Source: Tyto alba | Taxonomy: Eukaryota; Chordata; Aves; Strigiformes; Tytonidae | Assembly: GCF_018691265.1 (NCBI RefSeq) | Contig: NW_024881279.1 | Span: forward strand, 5,857,243 to 5,921,242 | Length of the DNA: 64,000 nucleotides | Direction: 5' to 3' | Notes under the pieces: generated by a model | What the model saw: only the letters and a program-made list of their open reading frames with translations | Databases searched by the model: none | Told to the model about the DNA's origin: nothing | Shown here: in pieces, positions 13,801-27,045 of the stretch | Numbering within the stretch: position 1 is the first letter of the stretch | Layout: every line of letters begins with the position of its first letter | Program-made: the position numbers and the translations under genes

Positions 13801-13939
13801 TTATAATTAATATACCTCTATTTTTTTTTCCCATAAGATAACATAAGCGTTCCAACTGTAATGTGAGAGACACCTCTGCATTGCCTCCTCCTTGAAGAAA
13901 ATATTCTTGGTCTCACTGGCTGAAAAGGAAGTTGTAGGA

Positions 13940-14260
13940 AGCTCTTGCCAATGGGAAGGGGATGCAAAAGTTGCATGGTTTAGGGGCGATTAACCGTGCA
14001 GCATCTTAACCTGAGACAATTACTGCACTTTAGACTATAAAAGCTCACTGAGTGAACTGGGTATTTGAAAAAGCAGCAGAAATACCATCACAGTATCCTG
14101 CTCCAAAATCTGCCATGCTCCAGAATTAATGGCTGGGGCTCTCACTGGTCCCTGGAGCAAGGGCTTTGGAGAGGTGGCTGTGAGCCCCGGCGAGAATTAC
14201 CCAGCGATTGCTGCGGCTGACCGGCACGGGCACCGTCCTCCCCGGGCACAGTGGGGCCGA
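13940..14260 (+). promoter_or_regulatory. Candidate orphan promoter / small CpG patch
   Basis: On the plus strand there is a CCAAT at 13948-13952, an imperfect palindrome ATGCAA-aag-TTGCAT at 13962-13976 and a TATAAAAG at 14036-14043. Further downstream are nine CpG dinucleotides within 14188-14259, far above the background of the surrounding DNA. CCAAT about 85 bases upstream of TATA is a canonical promoter spacing. No recognisable first exon or protein follows, so if it is a promoter it would be for a non-coding or lineage-specific transcript. It could equally be an enhancer or chance. Confidence 0.25.
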
Positions 14261-17143
14261 GCTAGAGGAGCAAAGGGCAGAGACTGACAGCTCTGCATTT
14301 CCAGGGAATGCTCTGCTCCAGAAGGTCACTCGCTAATAAGATCTCTACCACTGTGACACTGTTAATAGCTGGGTGCGTGACTTAGTTCTCACAGGACTTG
14401 TCCAGTTTTCTTCTACCTGCTACTTGATTCAGTGCAAGAGAGCCATTTTGCTTTCTCTGGTACTTGCCAGAGCACCTTGAAAACCTCCTCAGGTTCCCCA
14501 GGAGCGCACAGCAAGGGGACACTCATTCGACCAAGAGCTGTACAGCCAGAGGCAGAGAGGAGAGGGGCCCAAGCAAAGGACAAAGAAGCACAAAGTACCC
14601 AACAGCATGGTTGGGCTTTTTAATTTATCTCTGTTGCAGTAAATGGTCAGACCCAGTAAATGATTTTTTTGCATTCAGAAAGCTTAGGACATGGCAAAAA
14701 TGAGGGTTTGAGTGGCGAACAAAACATCATCTTGGAAGAGAAGCACAGCATTTTGCAGTGCTTGTTATGTCAAGTAATGAATAGAAGCAAGCAGTGACAA
14801 ATTCCCTTCGGTTTCATGCTTCAGGTGCTAAAAGACTGGTTTGATGATTAAATATACATTGCTGTACCAGCTCCTGCTGTAAGTGTTCTTTTCTATATGT
14901 ATCTGTTACGAAGGCCTTTCAGAATTAGGGAAATTATTGTCCTGTTCCCACTGAAACTCAGACGAAAAGATCAGTGGACACCTGCTATTTTTTTAAGGAC
15001 TCGTCAATTGTCTATCTTCCATGGTTGATACAACATGCATCCCTATCGCCCCAGCCACTGGCTGTGGGTTAGACATACGTAAATCAAGAGGGTTTTATGC
15101 CAGATAAACTGGAGTTTGAATTTTTTATATTACTGTTCTCTTTGCAATATTTTCCCCTCTGCCTAATGAAAAACACATTAGGAGGGATTTTTGCTGCTGA
15201 TCTTTTTTGTCTGAGCGGAATGCTGGTGCCCTCTGCTGCTCTTCCCACTGCTGCCAAGCCTGAATTTAGAGAAGTTTGCCTGGAGGCAGCTCTCCCTTCC
15301 TAAATCCCACAGGACAGATACACACTATTCTGGCAAAGAATATGTCCTTAGTAGTTGAGAAAAAATTAGCAAAAAGTAGCACCTCTGAGTTTCTCTAACA
15401 AGTGATTTTTAAATCCTTTGGAAAAACAAAACAAAACAAACAGTAAATTAAATACCACCGTCTTACTGGCTGACACATGAGGATGTGTAAGTGTTACTAT
15501 CCAGCCAGGCTCCTATGGTCATTAATGTACTTGTAAAACCCCTCTATCGTGGTATGTCTGCTCCAGTAGCTCTGCTTGCTCACAGGATCAGTGTGTGAGT
15601 GCAAACAGTATTTGTGTGAGTCTTGATCTGGTGGTGCCAAACACTGTCCTGGTTGTGCTCATTGCCATGGGTCACAGAGAAACCTAAAGGACGCAGTCAG
15701 GTTACAACCAGCTGGTTCCTAAGAACTGTCCTAGAGCTCTAATGACACCCTGCAGCCCTACTACACCTGGTAGAGTCCCTTATGCAGAGTATTAAAGCCA
15801 TCTCAGAGAATGCTACTGAAAGGAATGATTCTTTATTGTCTGATTGAGGTAATTCTCTGCTGCTGTAGAAATATGACAGTGTCTTACTGTATTTTTTTGG
15901 ATGTTTCCATTAGCTCTGTAATTTTTGCACAGTGTATTTTTATCCCATTGCTGTATATTTTTAGGCACACTTCCATTTGCAAGTGACACATAGTACGATA
16001 GCTATCATTACAAGAACACCCATGTCTGGCTTTGAGCTAATCATCTGCTGTCCCCTCTAACATCAGCATTTAATGTCTCTATAATACCTAGAGCTAAAAA
16101 TAACACCCCTCTTACTTGCATTGTGAAAGTTGCTCGGTGTAGAAACATCAGCACGTTTTAACTTTTATAGTCACTAGAGGTAATGTTATATATCAGGTTT
16201 GTCACCAGTGTTTCACCCCCAAAACTGCTCCCCAGTGCTGACCAGGAGAGTGAATGCATTAGCCATTGTCTTTGATGGATGTTTTAGCCTTTTTGTTCTT
16301 TACAAGAGTTTCAAACAAAACATCCATATAAAAAAAAAATAAAATGACCTTGCTACCTAACTTCTATTTGTAGGGTGGGAGTTTATATGGGGGAAACAGT
16401 GTTTACGTGTAGTGTAATTCTTTTGGGGGGTAACATCTGTATTAAAAACAGTAGAAAAAAAAAGATGTGCTCTGTCATGTTAAAGTGCTAGTGACAGTGG
16501 AGGAAATACTTTTGGTCAGGCCTAAGATGAGCTGGTGATTTACTTCTGTCTAATCAGTTCTAGGAGTACCTTGGATGCATTTGAAGTTGGATAGATTTCT
16601 AACCAAGAGATGAAGCTGAAAAGGATTTACACAATACTGAAAATTCCAGAAACATATATGGCTTCCTTATTACTGAACTTGTTTTTCTTCCTTAAGCCAT
16701 CTTAGATTCTAAGTGTTGTTTGAGACAAAAGCTGGAATTCAGGGGAGTTGAGAGCATAACCTGCGACTGCCTGATTTTCCCTCCTTTGCAGAAGAGGGAT
16801 TGGATTTTTCCTTCTAAAGCAAAGTCAATTGCAAAAAATTTAAATAATCTGTAATTTGGTCTAGCCATACCATTTGCTTTTATTGTGAGCACGCAAACAG
16901 ATCATAGGTTTTTCCAAAGATATGCTTTATTTGCTCTTGACAATGAACAACTGTTCCATGAGAACAGTAATTTGTGTTTTTTCACAGAACTTCAGGAAAC
17001 AAGAATCTGAACAGATTACCAGCACAGATCACTGCCTCTGCCAACACATGAACCTGCAGCTAATTGCTTGTCAGCCTCCTTGGGAGCCAAAGCAGTTACC
17101 TCCCCAGCTCCCAGGCATGGTGCATCTGCACAGGCAGCCTTGC

Positions 17144-17169
17144 AAAAAAAAAAAAAAACCAAAAAAAAA
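17144..17169 (+). repeat. A-rich tract interrupted by CC
   Basis: Fifteen A, two C, then nine A. A simple low-complexity tract with no recognised element attached. Confidence 0.9.
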
Positions 17170-19091
17170 CGACAGCAATTAACTGTCCAATCTGAAGCAG
17201 GACATTCAGGGAGATCTACATAATGCTGAAACAAAGACAAGTCAGAACATAACCAAAGAGATACTCCTTCAGTGCAGAGCAGTGAGTGTACAGGAGGTAT
17301 TTATTATACTTGCTCTGACACTCCCCAGCACATAGAGGGTGACTTCATGTCTGTAAGCGCTGGAGCTGCTACAGCCAACTGTACTAGTGCTATTGTATCC
17401 AGCCTGTTTGAGCTACAGCATCAGAGCCTTTAAAATAAAAATGCCTTTATTGTGATTCTTCATAGATTAAATACTCCCACTGTGTTTCACAATGCTTCCA
17501 TGTGTTTTAAAACAGCTAAGCAGCCATCACTAAAATGCTTTATTACAGATCAATCATTAATCCTTGATGCTACAGTTCTTCTGTGTTGACTTTTATTCTC
17601 TCTGCACGAGGTAGAAATCCTAAATTTCCATTTCAGCTTGATCTCTAAAACCTGAAGAAAAAAACCAACCAGCTGCCCCTAATTCTTTTGACTCAAGAAA
17701 TCTTACCTGTTCAGATGTTTCCTCGGTTTTCTTTCCTTTCCTCTTATTAGACTTCTGCCCTTCCTCATATTGATTCTTGCACAATTCTCTGTAGTCGTGG
17801 ACAAAACACTGCTACTATTGTTACAAGGGTTGTGTATTTGAAAAAAGGTGTCAGAATTTGTGATTATTTCTCCCTAAATTTCGGTTGTGCCCATCAAACT
17901 TTATTTTATCTTTCATAGCTGTGCATTATGTGTTTGTTTCTTATTATTTGCTGTTAGCAGCTGTTCTGTCACTGTCCACAAGTTATTTTTTCTGGTTTTT
18001 CAATTATGTTGGGTACGCGTGTAGGATTGAAACCGTTGTTTGACAATTTTTGTAAATGCTATCTATTGCTGCTGTGATTAATTAAGCTTTGAAAATTTTC
18101 AGAACTGAGGTCTGATTTACAAACTTGGGTTATTTATAGTGGTTTTAACATAGCTGGAGTTTAACCCTGAAGGTGAGCCTCAAATTATTTGTACAGAGTT
18201 TCTCAGAAAGATCTAGAGAAACTCTCTCACGACTTCCCCATGTAAAGATGAATAGGGGTGGGAGAGACTCAAGTGACAAAGATCCAGACTAATGTATTTA
18301 AACAATATTTCAAGGGTTGTAAATTCAAGAAGGGCTTCAGGGCTCCAGAGATACTCCTAGGTGGTGGTGGAGTAGAAGCTTCTATGAGGGGGGTTACAGT
18401 GGGGCTGGAGGAAGAGACTAAGTTGTTGCACACAGGCAGCTTGTGTTAGTGATGTTGCTGGGCACAAGGAGGGGGCAAGGTGATATTTTCACACTTTTAA
18501 CCAAGTCTGGAGAAATTCTGGTTTATGATATTGAACCTGGACACAAGTCTTGAGCTTTTTAGTGTCCAAATCAGCATCTAGTGAGTTCACTGTGTAGTTT
18601 ATTTTCAATTGGAGTTGTCTTAATATATGCTATAAGTAAGTATAAATATGCTGTACCATGGTCTAGAGATTCAGGTAGTCTGTCTGATATTCAGTACCTA
18701 ATATTGAAAGTGACAACTTGAAAAATAATTGTAGAATGGTTTTGTTTCCCAATTGCTGCTTGCTGTTGCACGCATCATTCTTAAGCATAGGAAGAGTGAT
18801 AAAGTAATGGCAAAACACACAGTTTACAACCACCAGATTTAACTGGAAGAAATTCATCAAGAACCCAGAAGAGGGCACTGTTGGCTGCCTCAAGACTTCA
18901 AGTTGCAAAGAGCTTTTTCTATTCATGTCTTGCCCAACTCTGTTGTTTGCAATAAGACTTTCCTTGCGTTTGGCCAAGTAACTAGTGAGAGTACTAGAAC
19001 TCTTTGCTCAGTAGCATTTACATATTGCTGTAATGATTAATCTAAGTGTTCATGGTTCCTTGTTAAGCCAGTTCTAGTCAGTGATAAATCT

Positions 19092-19097
19092 GTCCCC
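19092..19097. repeat. Target-site duplication, left copy (GTCCCC)
   Basis: This 6-base word is repeated exactly at 19526-19531, immediately outside the TG...CA ends of the LTR at 19098-19525. A 6-bp duplication is the length made by class II (ERVK-type) retroviral integrases. Confidence 0.85.
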
Positions 19098-19161
19098 TGC
19101 GGAGCGGCGGAGGAACGATATGCTGAGACGGACTCAATGTGAGTGATAAAGCATAGATTTC

Positions 19162-19167
19162 TTTATT
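19162..19167 (-). promoter_or_regulatory. Poly(A) signal AATAAA of the ERVK-type LTR
   Basis: Reads TTTATT on the plus strand, AATAAA on the minus strand, shortly downstream (in LTR sense) of the TATA box. This is the expected place for the R-region polyadenylation signal. Confidence 0.75.
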
Positions 19168-19180
19168 GGTCCAGGGTACA

Positions 19181-19190
19181 TATATTTATA
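19181..19190 (-). promoter_or_regulatory. TATA box of the ERVK-type LTR
   Basis: Reads TATAAATATA on the minus strand, within the LTR at the expected U3/R position. If still active, it would drive transcription leftward out of the solo LTR into the flanking DNA below 19,098. Confidence 0.75.
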
Positions 19191-19525
19191 CAGACAACGC
19201 TAATTATTATGCCTACTAGTCACTAGCTGATTGGCTTAAGCTCTAAAAGTCCTATTCGCACGGTCCACCTTCTTGCGGTTGGCTAACAGCACAAGCTTCT
19301 CGTAACACTAAGTTTCTCATGCCACTATTTCTAATTCCTCTTAACTTGTTTTCGACACACCACGGTACACAAGGCCGAAGCGTCCTTGACATTCTTCATG
19401 TATCAGCAGCTGCGAGCAGCTGCAGGCAAACCCTAGTGGGGCCCAGCATCAGCCCCTAGAACAGGCTCTGATCGTACAACTGCTCAGTGGACTCATGACC
19501 CTTGTCTCTGAGCCATTCTCCAACA

Positions 19526-19531
19526 GTCCCC
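19526..19531. repeat. Target-site duplication, right copy (GTCCCC)
   Basis: Exact partner of the 6 bases at 19092-19097. Confidence 0.85.
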
Positions 19532-21689
19532 TAAACTCTGAATCATTCTGTTCACAATGTTGAGCAAGTAGGACTCTAGCTAATGCTCTGGCTGTTTCAA
19601 ATGAATAAAGCAGGGATTTCCCCTTCTATGTAAGCACTTCGTCCCAGTTTCACATGACTTTTCATAACACATTTTGTGCTACAAAACTCAGCTAGGGATG
19701 GATGTCAATTGTTTACTGAAGAGAGAGCTCACCCAGTGGACACTGTCAAACACTGGTAGGTTGAGAGCTGCACAATGCAGCTTCCACACTTGATACTCCT
19801 AGTTATAAATTTCCCTGGGTCCAAAGGAATCAACAGTCAAATACAAAACTGAACTTGTCTTCTCACAGGAAGTTAGTAAGCAAAGCTGAATTTTGTTCTC
19901 AGATTAAGCATTCAAATAAAGGATGAACTCACAATAAATGTCCAGGAATATGAACTGAATTTAAAGCTTCTGCTGTATCTGTGTCCCAGGAGATGCCTGT
20001 GTAGGGGAGGAAAGGTGAGGAGAAGCCTTTACAAAGTGATCCAGATCAAAGAGCTCTCCCTTGCTGACAAATCTGGTTGCATAAAGGACAGCCCCTCTCC
20101 GCAGAGTTCAGGCCTCCGAAGTTGTCTTTTAGATCTGTGAAATGAAAGTCAGTTCATTGATCAAATGCCTTTAGATCCCAGTGTTTTCCAAGTCATCACC
20201 ATAACTGTGAGCACATAGAGTTGTGAATGGAAGCATTTCCTTAGGTTTGCAGGGGGGAGAGAAGTGCATCCGTCCCAACAGGGCAGTGTCATAACCAGAC
20301 CCCTGCACTCAATTTTCAAATGTTCCTTTTATGAGCTGGCCAAGCTTCAGACCCTTCTTACACAAATGTTACATTAAAAGGGTGATTCACCAAAGGTTGT
20401 ACCTTTATCTTGAGATAAAAATTCCAACCCCTATTCTGGGGTTTATGAGGAGTGTTTAACCTTGAGAGATTTCTCCCACAAATCACACTTGTTCTGAAAT
20501 CCCTGACTTTGCTAGTTGCTAGTGTTTCTTTCACCCTGTCAGACCGTGATGAGAAGGACATAATCATCCCCAACAGACCAGGTAATGCCTGTGTGCAGAC
20601 TGCCCTGTGGCTTCTGCAGTCCTTGAGCTCTCTGGGGGTCTCACTAAGGTGCCCTTCCCCTGCAGCACCCAGTGCCTCCCGCATGAAGCTGCAGACTCCT
20701 TCCCAAGGCATCCAGATGTGTTGGAGCAGTTACCTCTCTTCTGTGTGACAGCATCTTCATAGCCAGGTTAAATGCCTTTACTTTTTTTCTGTTTATTTTT
20801 TCTTTCCTCTCTACATAAGAGGAGGGTAGATATACTGTAAAAACAAGTCACTGCTCACAGCATTCTCTTACGGTGCTGTATGAAACTCTGACTGGTAAAG
20901 GACCTTTACATCCTCTGAAACACCGAAGCCACAGAGGGAAGCCCAGTTTCAGATCTGATGTGCAGTAGCACTAGAAACTGTACGGACTAAACTGGTCATG
21001 CTATTAATGAGAGTTGCCTAGTGCCTGTGTAGCCAGAGGAGGGCATGCTTTCGAAGACACCTGAAGGTTGAAGCCTTGCAAATACTCATGAAACAATTTG
21101 CAACCAGATTTCGTACTGCTAGGTGGGCAAATGAGTCACTGAGGAGCGCGGGGAGCTGGCTTCAGCACAGGTGATAGTTGTTATCATTGCAGTAAGCAGG
21201 AAAAACAGTGAACATGTGTGACTTGATCCATGACTTTTGCCTGTATATGTGCTTTTCAGCTTTGACTTGGTGCGGAGTGCTGTGTCCGCAAGAGCTGGCC
21301 GTTTCCCAGGTGCTCTAAATATTTGTGGCTCATCTATATCTTTGTTTCTGGGAGCTAGATTGGTTTTGATCATCTTTTCAGAGGTGGGTAATTTCTGCTA
21401 CTGCATTTTAAAAGTATGCAAAAGAAATGAGGCATCTTTGGCTGGGAGATAGACAGTATGTTTCCAGTTTATTTTAGACAGAAAATCAGTGAAGCGTGTG
21501 AAGAAAGCACTTCTGAGAGAAAGGTGGAGGATACAAGAAGCTTTTGAAAGCTAGAGAGCAGTAGTGTTCCAGCAAAAACAAGCTGGGAAAAGTAATATTA
21601 AAGAGGGCAGTGTTAAACAGAAACCTAGTGGGATCACAGAACAAGTGAGCATATAAGATTAACAACACAGCTAAGAATTAATGAGCCAA

Positions 21690-21870
21690 CAATCTTTTCC
21701 TCAGTCTGCAGCAATAATGCATAATGCCTACACGGATCATGTCCTGTGATCTCCCGCTCACCACACCTCAAATCCCACTGACAGACACATTTTGCAAATC
21801 TATATTAAAATTATAAGCGAGAGCACTTCATGGACAACATGCTAGGTCGTTCCTACAGTGAAGCCATGGA
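21690..21870. promoter_or_regulatory. Candidate conserved non-coding element
   Basis: This is repeat-free sequence with clustered AT-rich motif-like words (AATAATGCATAATG around 21712-21725, then an octamer-like TTTTGCAAAT near 21790). Its look suggests a regulatory block, but nothing in the sequence proves constraint. Confidence 0.15.
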
Positions 21871-22227
21871 AATCAAATTTTACAGTCCTGATATCTGATG
21901 TTTCACAAAAGAGACCTTGAGCTGAGTCAACCTAAGCAAAAATCTAGAGAAAGGTGGGGTATCAATCAAGTTGGGTATTTGGCATATTTACATCCTCCTA
22001 TCCTGTGGTTCTTTGATCACTATTACTGTTTGCAGAGGAAATAGAAAGGCCTAAAGCCATTTCAGTCTGCTGTGACATTTTATATTCTATAGGGGATTAG
22101 GTCTAGAAACTACAGAGCTGCTGGACTGAAAAAAAAGTTGCAGTTGTACTCATCTCCTGAGGTGTTTAAAATTTGAAATTTTTTGTATCACTAAAAAGTT
22201 AACTAAATTTTAAAATAAATACTTATT

Positions 22228-22242
22228 AAAAAAAAAAAAAAA
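22228..22242 (+). repeat. Poly(A) tract, 15 bases
   Basis: A simple homopolymer run. Confidence 0.9.
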
Positions 22243-22555
22243 GAAAGAATGTGGCGTATGATAATCCTATACTCTTAAATGTATCAGCTTTAAAGTGAAA
22301 AATGTCCAAAAAAACACCCCAAAATGATTCTCCAATAGCAGTGACTGTAGGCTTCCTTACATGGGTAGAACTGATATAAAGGTTGCTATGATGCCTTGGT
22401 TACTAGTAAAATGTGTACAGACTGATTACAGCGTCATGTGTGAGTTTCAATGAGAAGATGTATCTATGCTGAGTTAATACTGTCCATCGCTTGCATTTCT
22501 CCCATATGCATCAAATTAGTTTCTGGTATGCTAACTTTCCTATGCATTAGAATGT

Positions 22556-22627
22556 AAAAAAAAAAAAAAAAACAACAAACAAACAAACAAACAAACAAAA
22601 CAAAACAAAACAAAAAACAACCCAAAC
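22556..22627 (+). repeat. Poly(A) followed by (AAAC)n tract
   Basis: A run of about 17 A passes into AAC, AAAC and AAAAC repeats. The structure resembles an aged poly(A) tail that has expanded as a microsatellite, but the upstream sequence is not a recognisable retrocopy. Confidence 0.9.
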
Positions 22628-25600
22628 TTTCCAAGCTTTTTAAATCATTTTGCTGTATCTTTTTTTTCTGTCTTCTCAACTCTTAAGAATTCTGACAATT
22701 CTGGGTTGTAATGAATCTCATTCAAAGTAGATGCAGCTAGAGCTTCAATCCAGACATAATAGAGAGGATCAAAATGAGATGCGAAGCTTAAAGATGTATC
22801 TGAAACAGGGAGAGAAAAATACATTTATTCCAGGACCTGTCTCAGTAGGTACAGTAGGTGATAGTTTTGTATATTTATGATCAAGGGCTCACTCTTGTTG
22901 CTTTTTAAGCTGGTCATAAATTTCTAGTGAATTGGTTAGGAAAAATATCGGAATCTTACTGCATAATTGTGCTATGTAAAAAAAAAGAAACAAACCACTT
23001 CATAATATATAAAACAAATCTGTTGCCAACTGTAGTCAACAATGCATGAGAAAATAGCTCACAATGCTAAAAATGGCACTTCTGATTTCTGAAAATTGGT
23101 GGTTTAAGAATAACTTGAGTTTTCTGTAGCTTAGCACCTTTCTCTGTCTCTGAGACCCAGGCCCAGAAAGAAGAAACACATCACCACACCATCCCTCTGT
23201 TCCACACCAAATTCTCATCACTCCTTTCTCTCCTGTCTTTCTTCCCAGCTCACATGATAGATGTTCCATAATGCATAGACTGAAGTGATGGAAAATTTAC
23301 CAAGTGAATGCAGGCAATTTCAGGTTACTGCCAAGAACAGAACAATTTACTAAGGAAAAGAATAATCAAAGTTATCACTAAAGTCTGCTTGATCAAAGCC
23401 TCTACTGAGAAGTGCCCTTTTGTGAGAATGAAAACACATATGGGAACAAGGTTTTCAAAGTGGCTATTTGCATATTATTTGTTCTGCTGTTGCAGGAGTT
23501 CAGTAGCGCTTGTACTCTAACCCTCCAGGGACTCTTATATGAGTAGATTCCTCTGTTCATGGGTTACGTCTAAAACCAGAAGAACCATGGTGATAATCTA
23601 CCCTGATCTGTTGCAAAACTCAGGACAGGAACCTTACCCTGTTTCTGTGTTAAGCTCTTACCTCCTATTCAAGATGGATCATATGATTATTAATTTATTT
23701 TCTGTGTGTGGGGCCAGTTTATTTGGTGATGCTGTAACTTCGGGCTGCTTATTATAAGATGAGAAACAGGAGCTGGAGTGCAATCCTTGCTGTGCCATCT
23801 CAACAGACTCTGAAACTATAGACTTCAAGGGAGCTAGGATTTCATCTACAACCTCAGAAAGCCTCACGAATTAATCGCCTTTCACATTCACTCCTGTTAA
23901 AGGTTAGAATAATCCATTCCTTTCCATTGCTGCAACCTAGAATACTGTTATCACTCCCCAAACCTATTAAATTTCAAAAGATGATTAAGTGGATTCTTGA
24001 AGGAAGCCAGGGGTGGGGGAAACGAGGGTGGTTTTTTTCCTCCTGAAAGGTTAACATTTTCATTTGAGTATCAAGCACAGAGCTTATAGGAATTCTTCTA
24101 TCTTGTGATGGTATATGATACCCAGACACATTACATATTAAAAAAAATCTCTATATTTTAATAAACACTAAACTACTGATCTTGTTGAAATAATGTTTTT
24201 TAATCATGAATGATTCCAACATGGCAAGAGAAGTATCACAGTGTTTCAACCTGCGTTTTTCAAAAATGTTGCCATCGCACATAATGACTTGTTGAATCAG
24301 CTGCAAGGAGCTGTGAAGAGGTGAGCAGTTCTGTCTCATTAGAGACTGCAATCATTTGAAATGGGATTTTACTCTGAATCTGAAGAAAAGCAGAAAAGGT
24401 CAAAATTTCCGAACAAATACTCATGCATTTGTACATTTTACTCCAACAAAAAAGAAGTAGTTTACTTCGTGACTTTGTTTTGTACTTGTGGATTTTATTA
24501 TGAAAGGAAATCCAGACTAAATAACCCAGTTATGGTGAGAATTATGAGTGAAGTGGGTGGGAGATGATGGTGTCATCCGTCATCGCGTGCCATGGGAACG
24601 CACACCTCCCTTTGCCAGCTGATGCTGACAGCACAGAGCTACTGCAATATACCTCATTCTTAATTACCTTAGGCTTTTTGCCCTTTTTTTTTTGTATTAT
24701 GGTAGTGTTTAGGTCGTTTGGGTACTTTGAGAATGTGATATTCGCACAGTCCTAGGCTAATGTTTTTACTGGGGGTTGATGTTATTGAGTGGCTTTTTAA
24801 ACTGCTTTAAAAATAAGAATGAAGACTATTGAGCTAGGGGAAAGAAGAGAAGCTGTTTAACCAGAATCTTTAATACATTCACAAACTGCAAGTTTGCTTC
24901 CAGAAAGAGATCATTTTGTGTCATGGGACACTAGATGAAAGGACAAGATCAGGAACATTGCTTAGGATATCCAATGCCTTCCTTAATAGTCAGCTGGCCT
25001 TTCTCCAAGGAAACTCAGGCAGCTATTTCATCTCAAGGCCAATTTAATACTCAGAACAAATTTGGGTTTGAAGTATTCTCAGAACAAGGGTAACGTGAGA
25101 GGACTGTATGCATTACCAGCATCATTGCCGAACTCTGAGAACAACCTGCATGCCCCTCAGCATGCATGTTTGAAGGCGCAGTAGAAAGGTTGTGTTGCTC
25201 CCATAAGATTGCCTTACGTGACAAGATGTTTCACTGTGCAGGAAGAAACTCTACTGTGATACAAGGGAAACAAAAGGGAAAAGAGAGAAAGCAACTTATG
25301 ATATCTCTGCCGTTTGAGTCCTGCTGTAGTACTTTAGCTACATTTCTGGTTTGGAAAGTTACTTGAAAGTAACATATAAGGCAAAATTACAATAATTAAG
25401 TATGTAATTTCTGTTTACGGTACCCTATATCTGTTCTCACTGATAAGCGTGTCCCTTTGCTGCCTTTGCCCCAAGCTATATATTTAATTTCTTTGGAAAA
25501 TTCAGATTTAGGGGCTATTCTGTTACTAAGTTGTTTATTTTGATGTAGATTATGCATCATCAGAGGGTATCTTTCATCACTGCTTCAGAACTTGTTTGAT

Positions 25601-27025
25601 ACTGTTCTCCTGGCATGTCTGTCTCCTGAATAAGACATCAGTGACATAGGCTGCTATAAATCATGGACAGAAAAGCAGCATCAGGGACAGTTTCACTAAG
25701 GGTAAGAACACTGAAACTCTTTATGTGCATATTTTAGATTAAGAAATATTTTTAAAGGAAGATAAAATTGTGTTATTTCTAAAATGCAATGAGGTCACTC
25801 GATGGGAATTCAGTTTACATTTATTCCATGGTTCCAGCCCTTCCTTTACATTATTATTAGCCCCCAAGCATTTTATAAGTGCATAATGTTTTAGGACATG
25901 CATGTAGTTATGAGCCAAAAGTTACACTGAATTATGAATCAAAAAAACTCCAACTGGTGTATCATTATTAATCTTGAATTCCCCATCTGTATGGTATAAC
26001 AGATAAAGAAACCTGAGTTCAGAAACAGCATTCAACAAGATGAAGAAAAATACATGTCAGCAGTGGCAATGAGAGAGGTAGACTGAAGAGTGAAAGGATC
26101 TTGCACACATAAGAAGCATGCAAAAATATTTTAGCAGAATAAACGTGCATGAAAACTCCTAATGCACCAGTACTGGAGGCAGAAATCTCTGCATTTCAAA
26201 TTTATGATGTGATTTGGATGACAAAACAAAATGGCATTTAATATCCACTTTGCCTAAGTGTTAATGACTGTACAAGGTTCAAAAAAATGGAAAGTATGAC
26301 CTATATATTTCATCTGGCACACTATGTTATAGTGCAATAATTTGCACAGTAAACTGTGCTCCAAGAATATAAAAATCAATCATTTTGTCACCAGAATGTT
26401 ACTGTCTACCAATCTCAAATCCAAAAGTTATAATTAGAACTGTATCCAAGAAGCAAAAATCTAAAATCTTTGAGTAAATGCCTGTCAAGTAAATAGGGTT
26501 TGAGAAGTGGGACTCTGTCAATTAATACAGACTTCAAAGTGTACATACAGTTGATATAATAGAAAATACATTGAAGAAAGTTCCACAGAGCTCCTCTTCC
26601 TTTTTGCAACAGCTCTGTAAGTTACTGAAGGATGCTAGTTGTACTGCTACCTGCTGTAACACGTGTGGAGGAGAACAAGCATTAAGCTGAAGCTGTCTTT
26701 GGGAAAACAAACACAAATAAACACAGAAATCAAGACTCAGAGAGCTCTAGAAAGAAGCCTTCCAAAGAAGTCACGCGTGCAGCTATTCTTGCCCTCTACC
26801 CAAGTCTGTCATTTTAATTCTGCGATCATGCTGAGAACTCGATGATGCACTAAACACAACCCGGCTGCAGGCAGGACCCACCTCAGATGTTTCCTCTTTG
26901 GGATGTGTTGAGGATCTCACCTTGAAGCCACCCTTGGAGCCCCTCTTAGTTACAAATATGACAGGCCCTATAATGGCAAACATTCCCAGGGAGTTATTTC
27001 TTTTTCAGTCTTGGGCTGCCTTCCA

Positions 27026-27045
27026 TTTTTTTTTTTTTTTTTTTT
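27026..27045. repeat. Poly(T) tract, 20 bases
   Basis: An uninterrupted run of T with no recognised element attached. Confidence 0.9.

Larger units (their letters stand above)
10743..19091. other. Unique non-coding DNA, no gene seen
   Basis: No coding exon is recognisable. The block contains A-runs at 12564-12580 and 17144-17169, a candidate conserved block near 13440-13800, and a CpG-dense patch with upstream CCAAT and TATA motifs near 13.9-14.3 kb, each listed separately. The right edge is the target-site duplication of the minus-strand LTR. Confidence 0.55.
19098..19525 (-). mobile_element. Solo LTR of an endogenous retrovirus, ERVK-type, complete
   Basis: The 428-bp element has the retroviral TG...CA ends on both strands and is bordered by a perfect 6-bp target-site duplication. 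Read on the minus strand it has a U3 region, a TATA box (19181-19190) and, a few bases downstream, an AATAAA poly(A) signal (19162-19167), then a short CpG-rich 3' end. The close spacing of TATA and poly(A) signal implies a very short R region, as in alpha/beta-like avian retroviral LTRs. No gag, pol or env sequence, primer-binding site or second LTR flanks it, so it is a solo LTR left by recombination between the two ends of a provirus. The many retained CpGs and the exact duplication suggest a fairly young insertion. Assignment to ERVK rests on duplication length and LTR layout; family naming needs a repeat-library search. Confidence 0.9.
19532..27025. other. Unique non-coding DNA, no gene seen
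   Basis: No open frame resembles a known protein. Contents seen are simple tracts at 22228-22242 and 22556-22627, both listed, and a possible conserved block near 21690-21870. No transposon ends were recognised. Confidence 0.6.
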
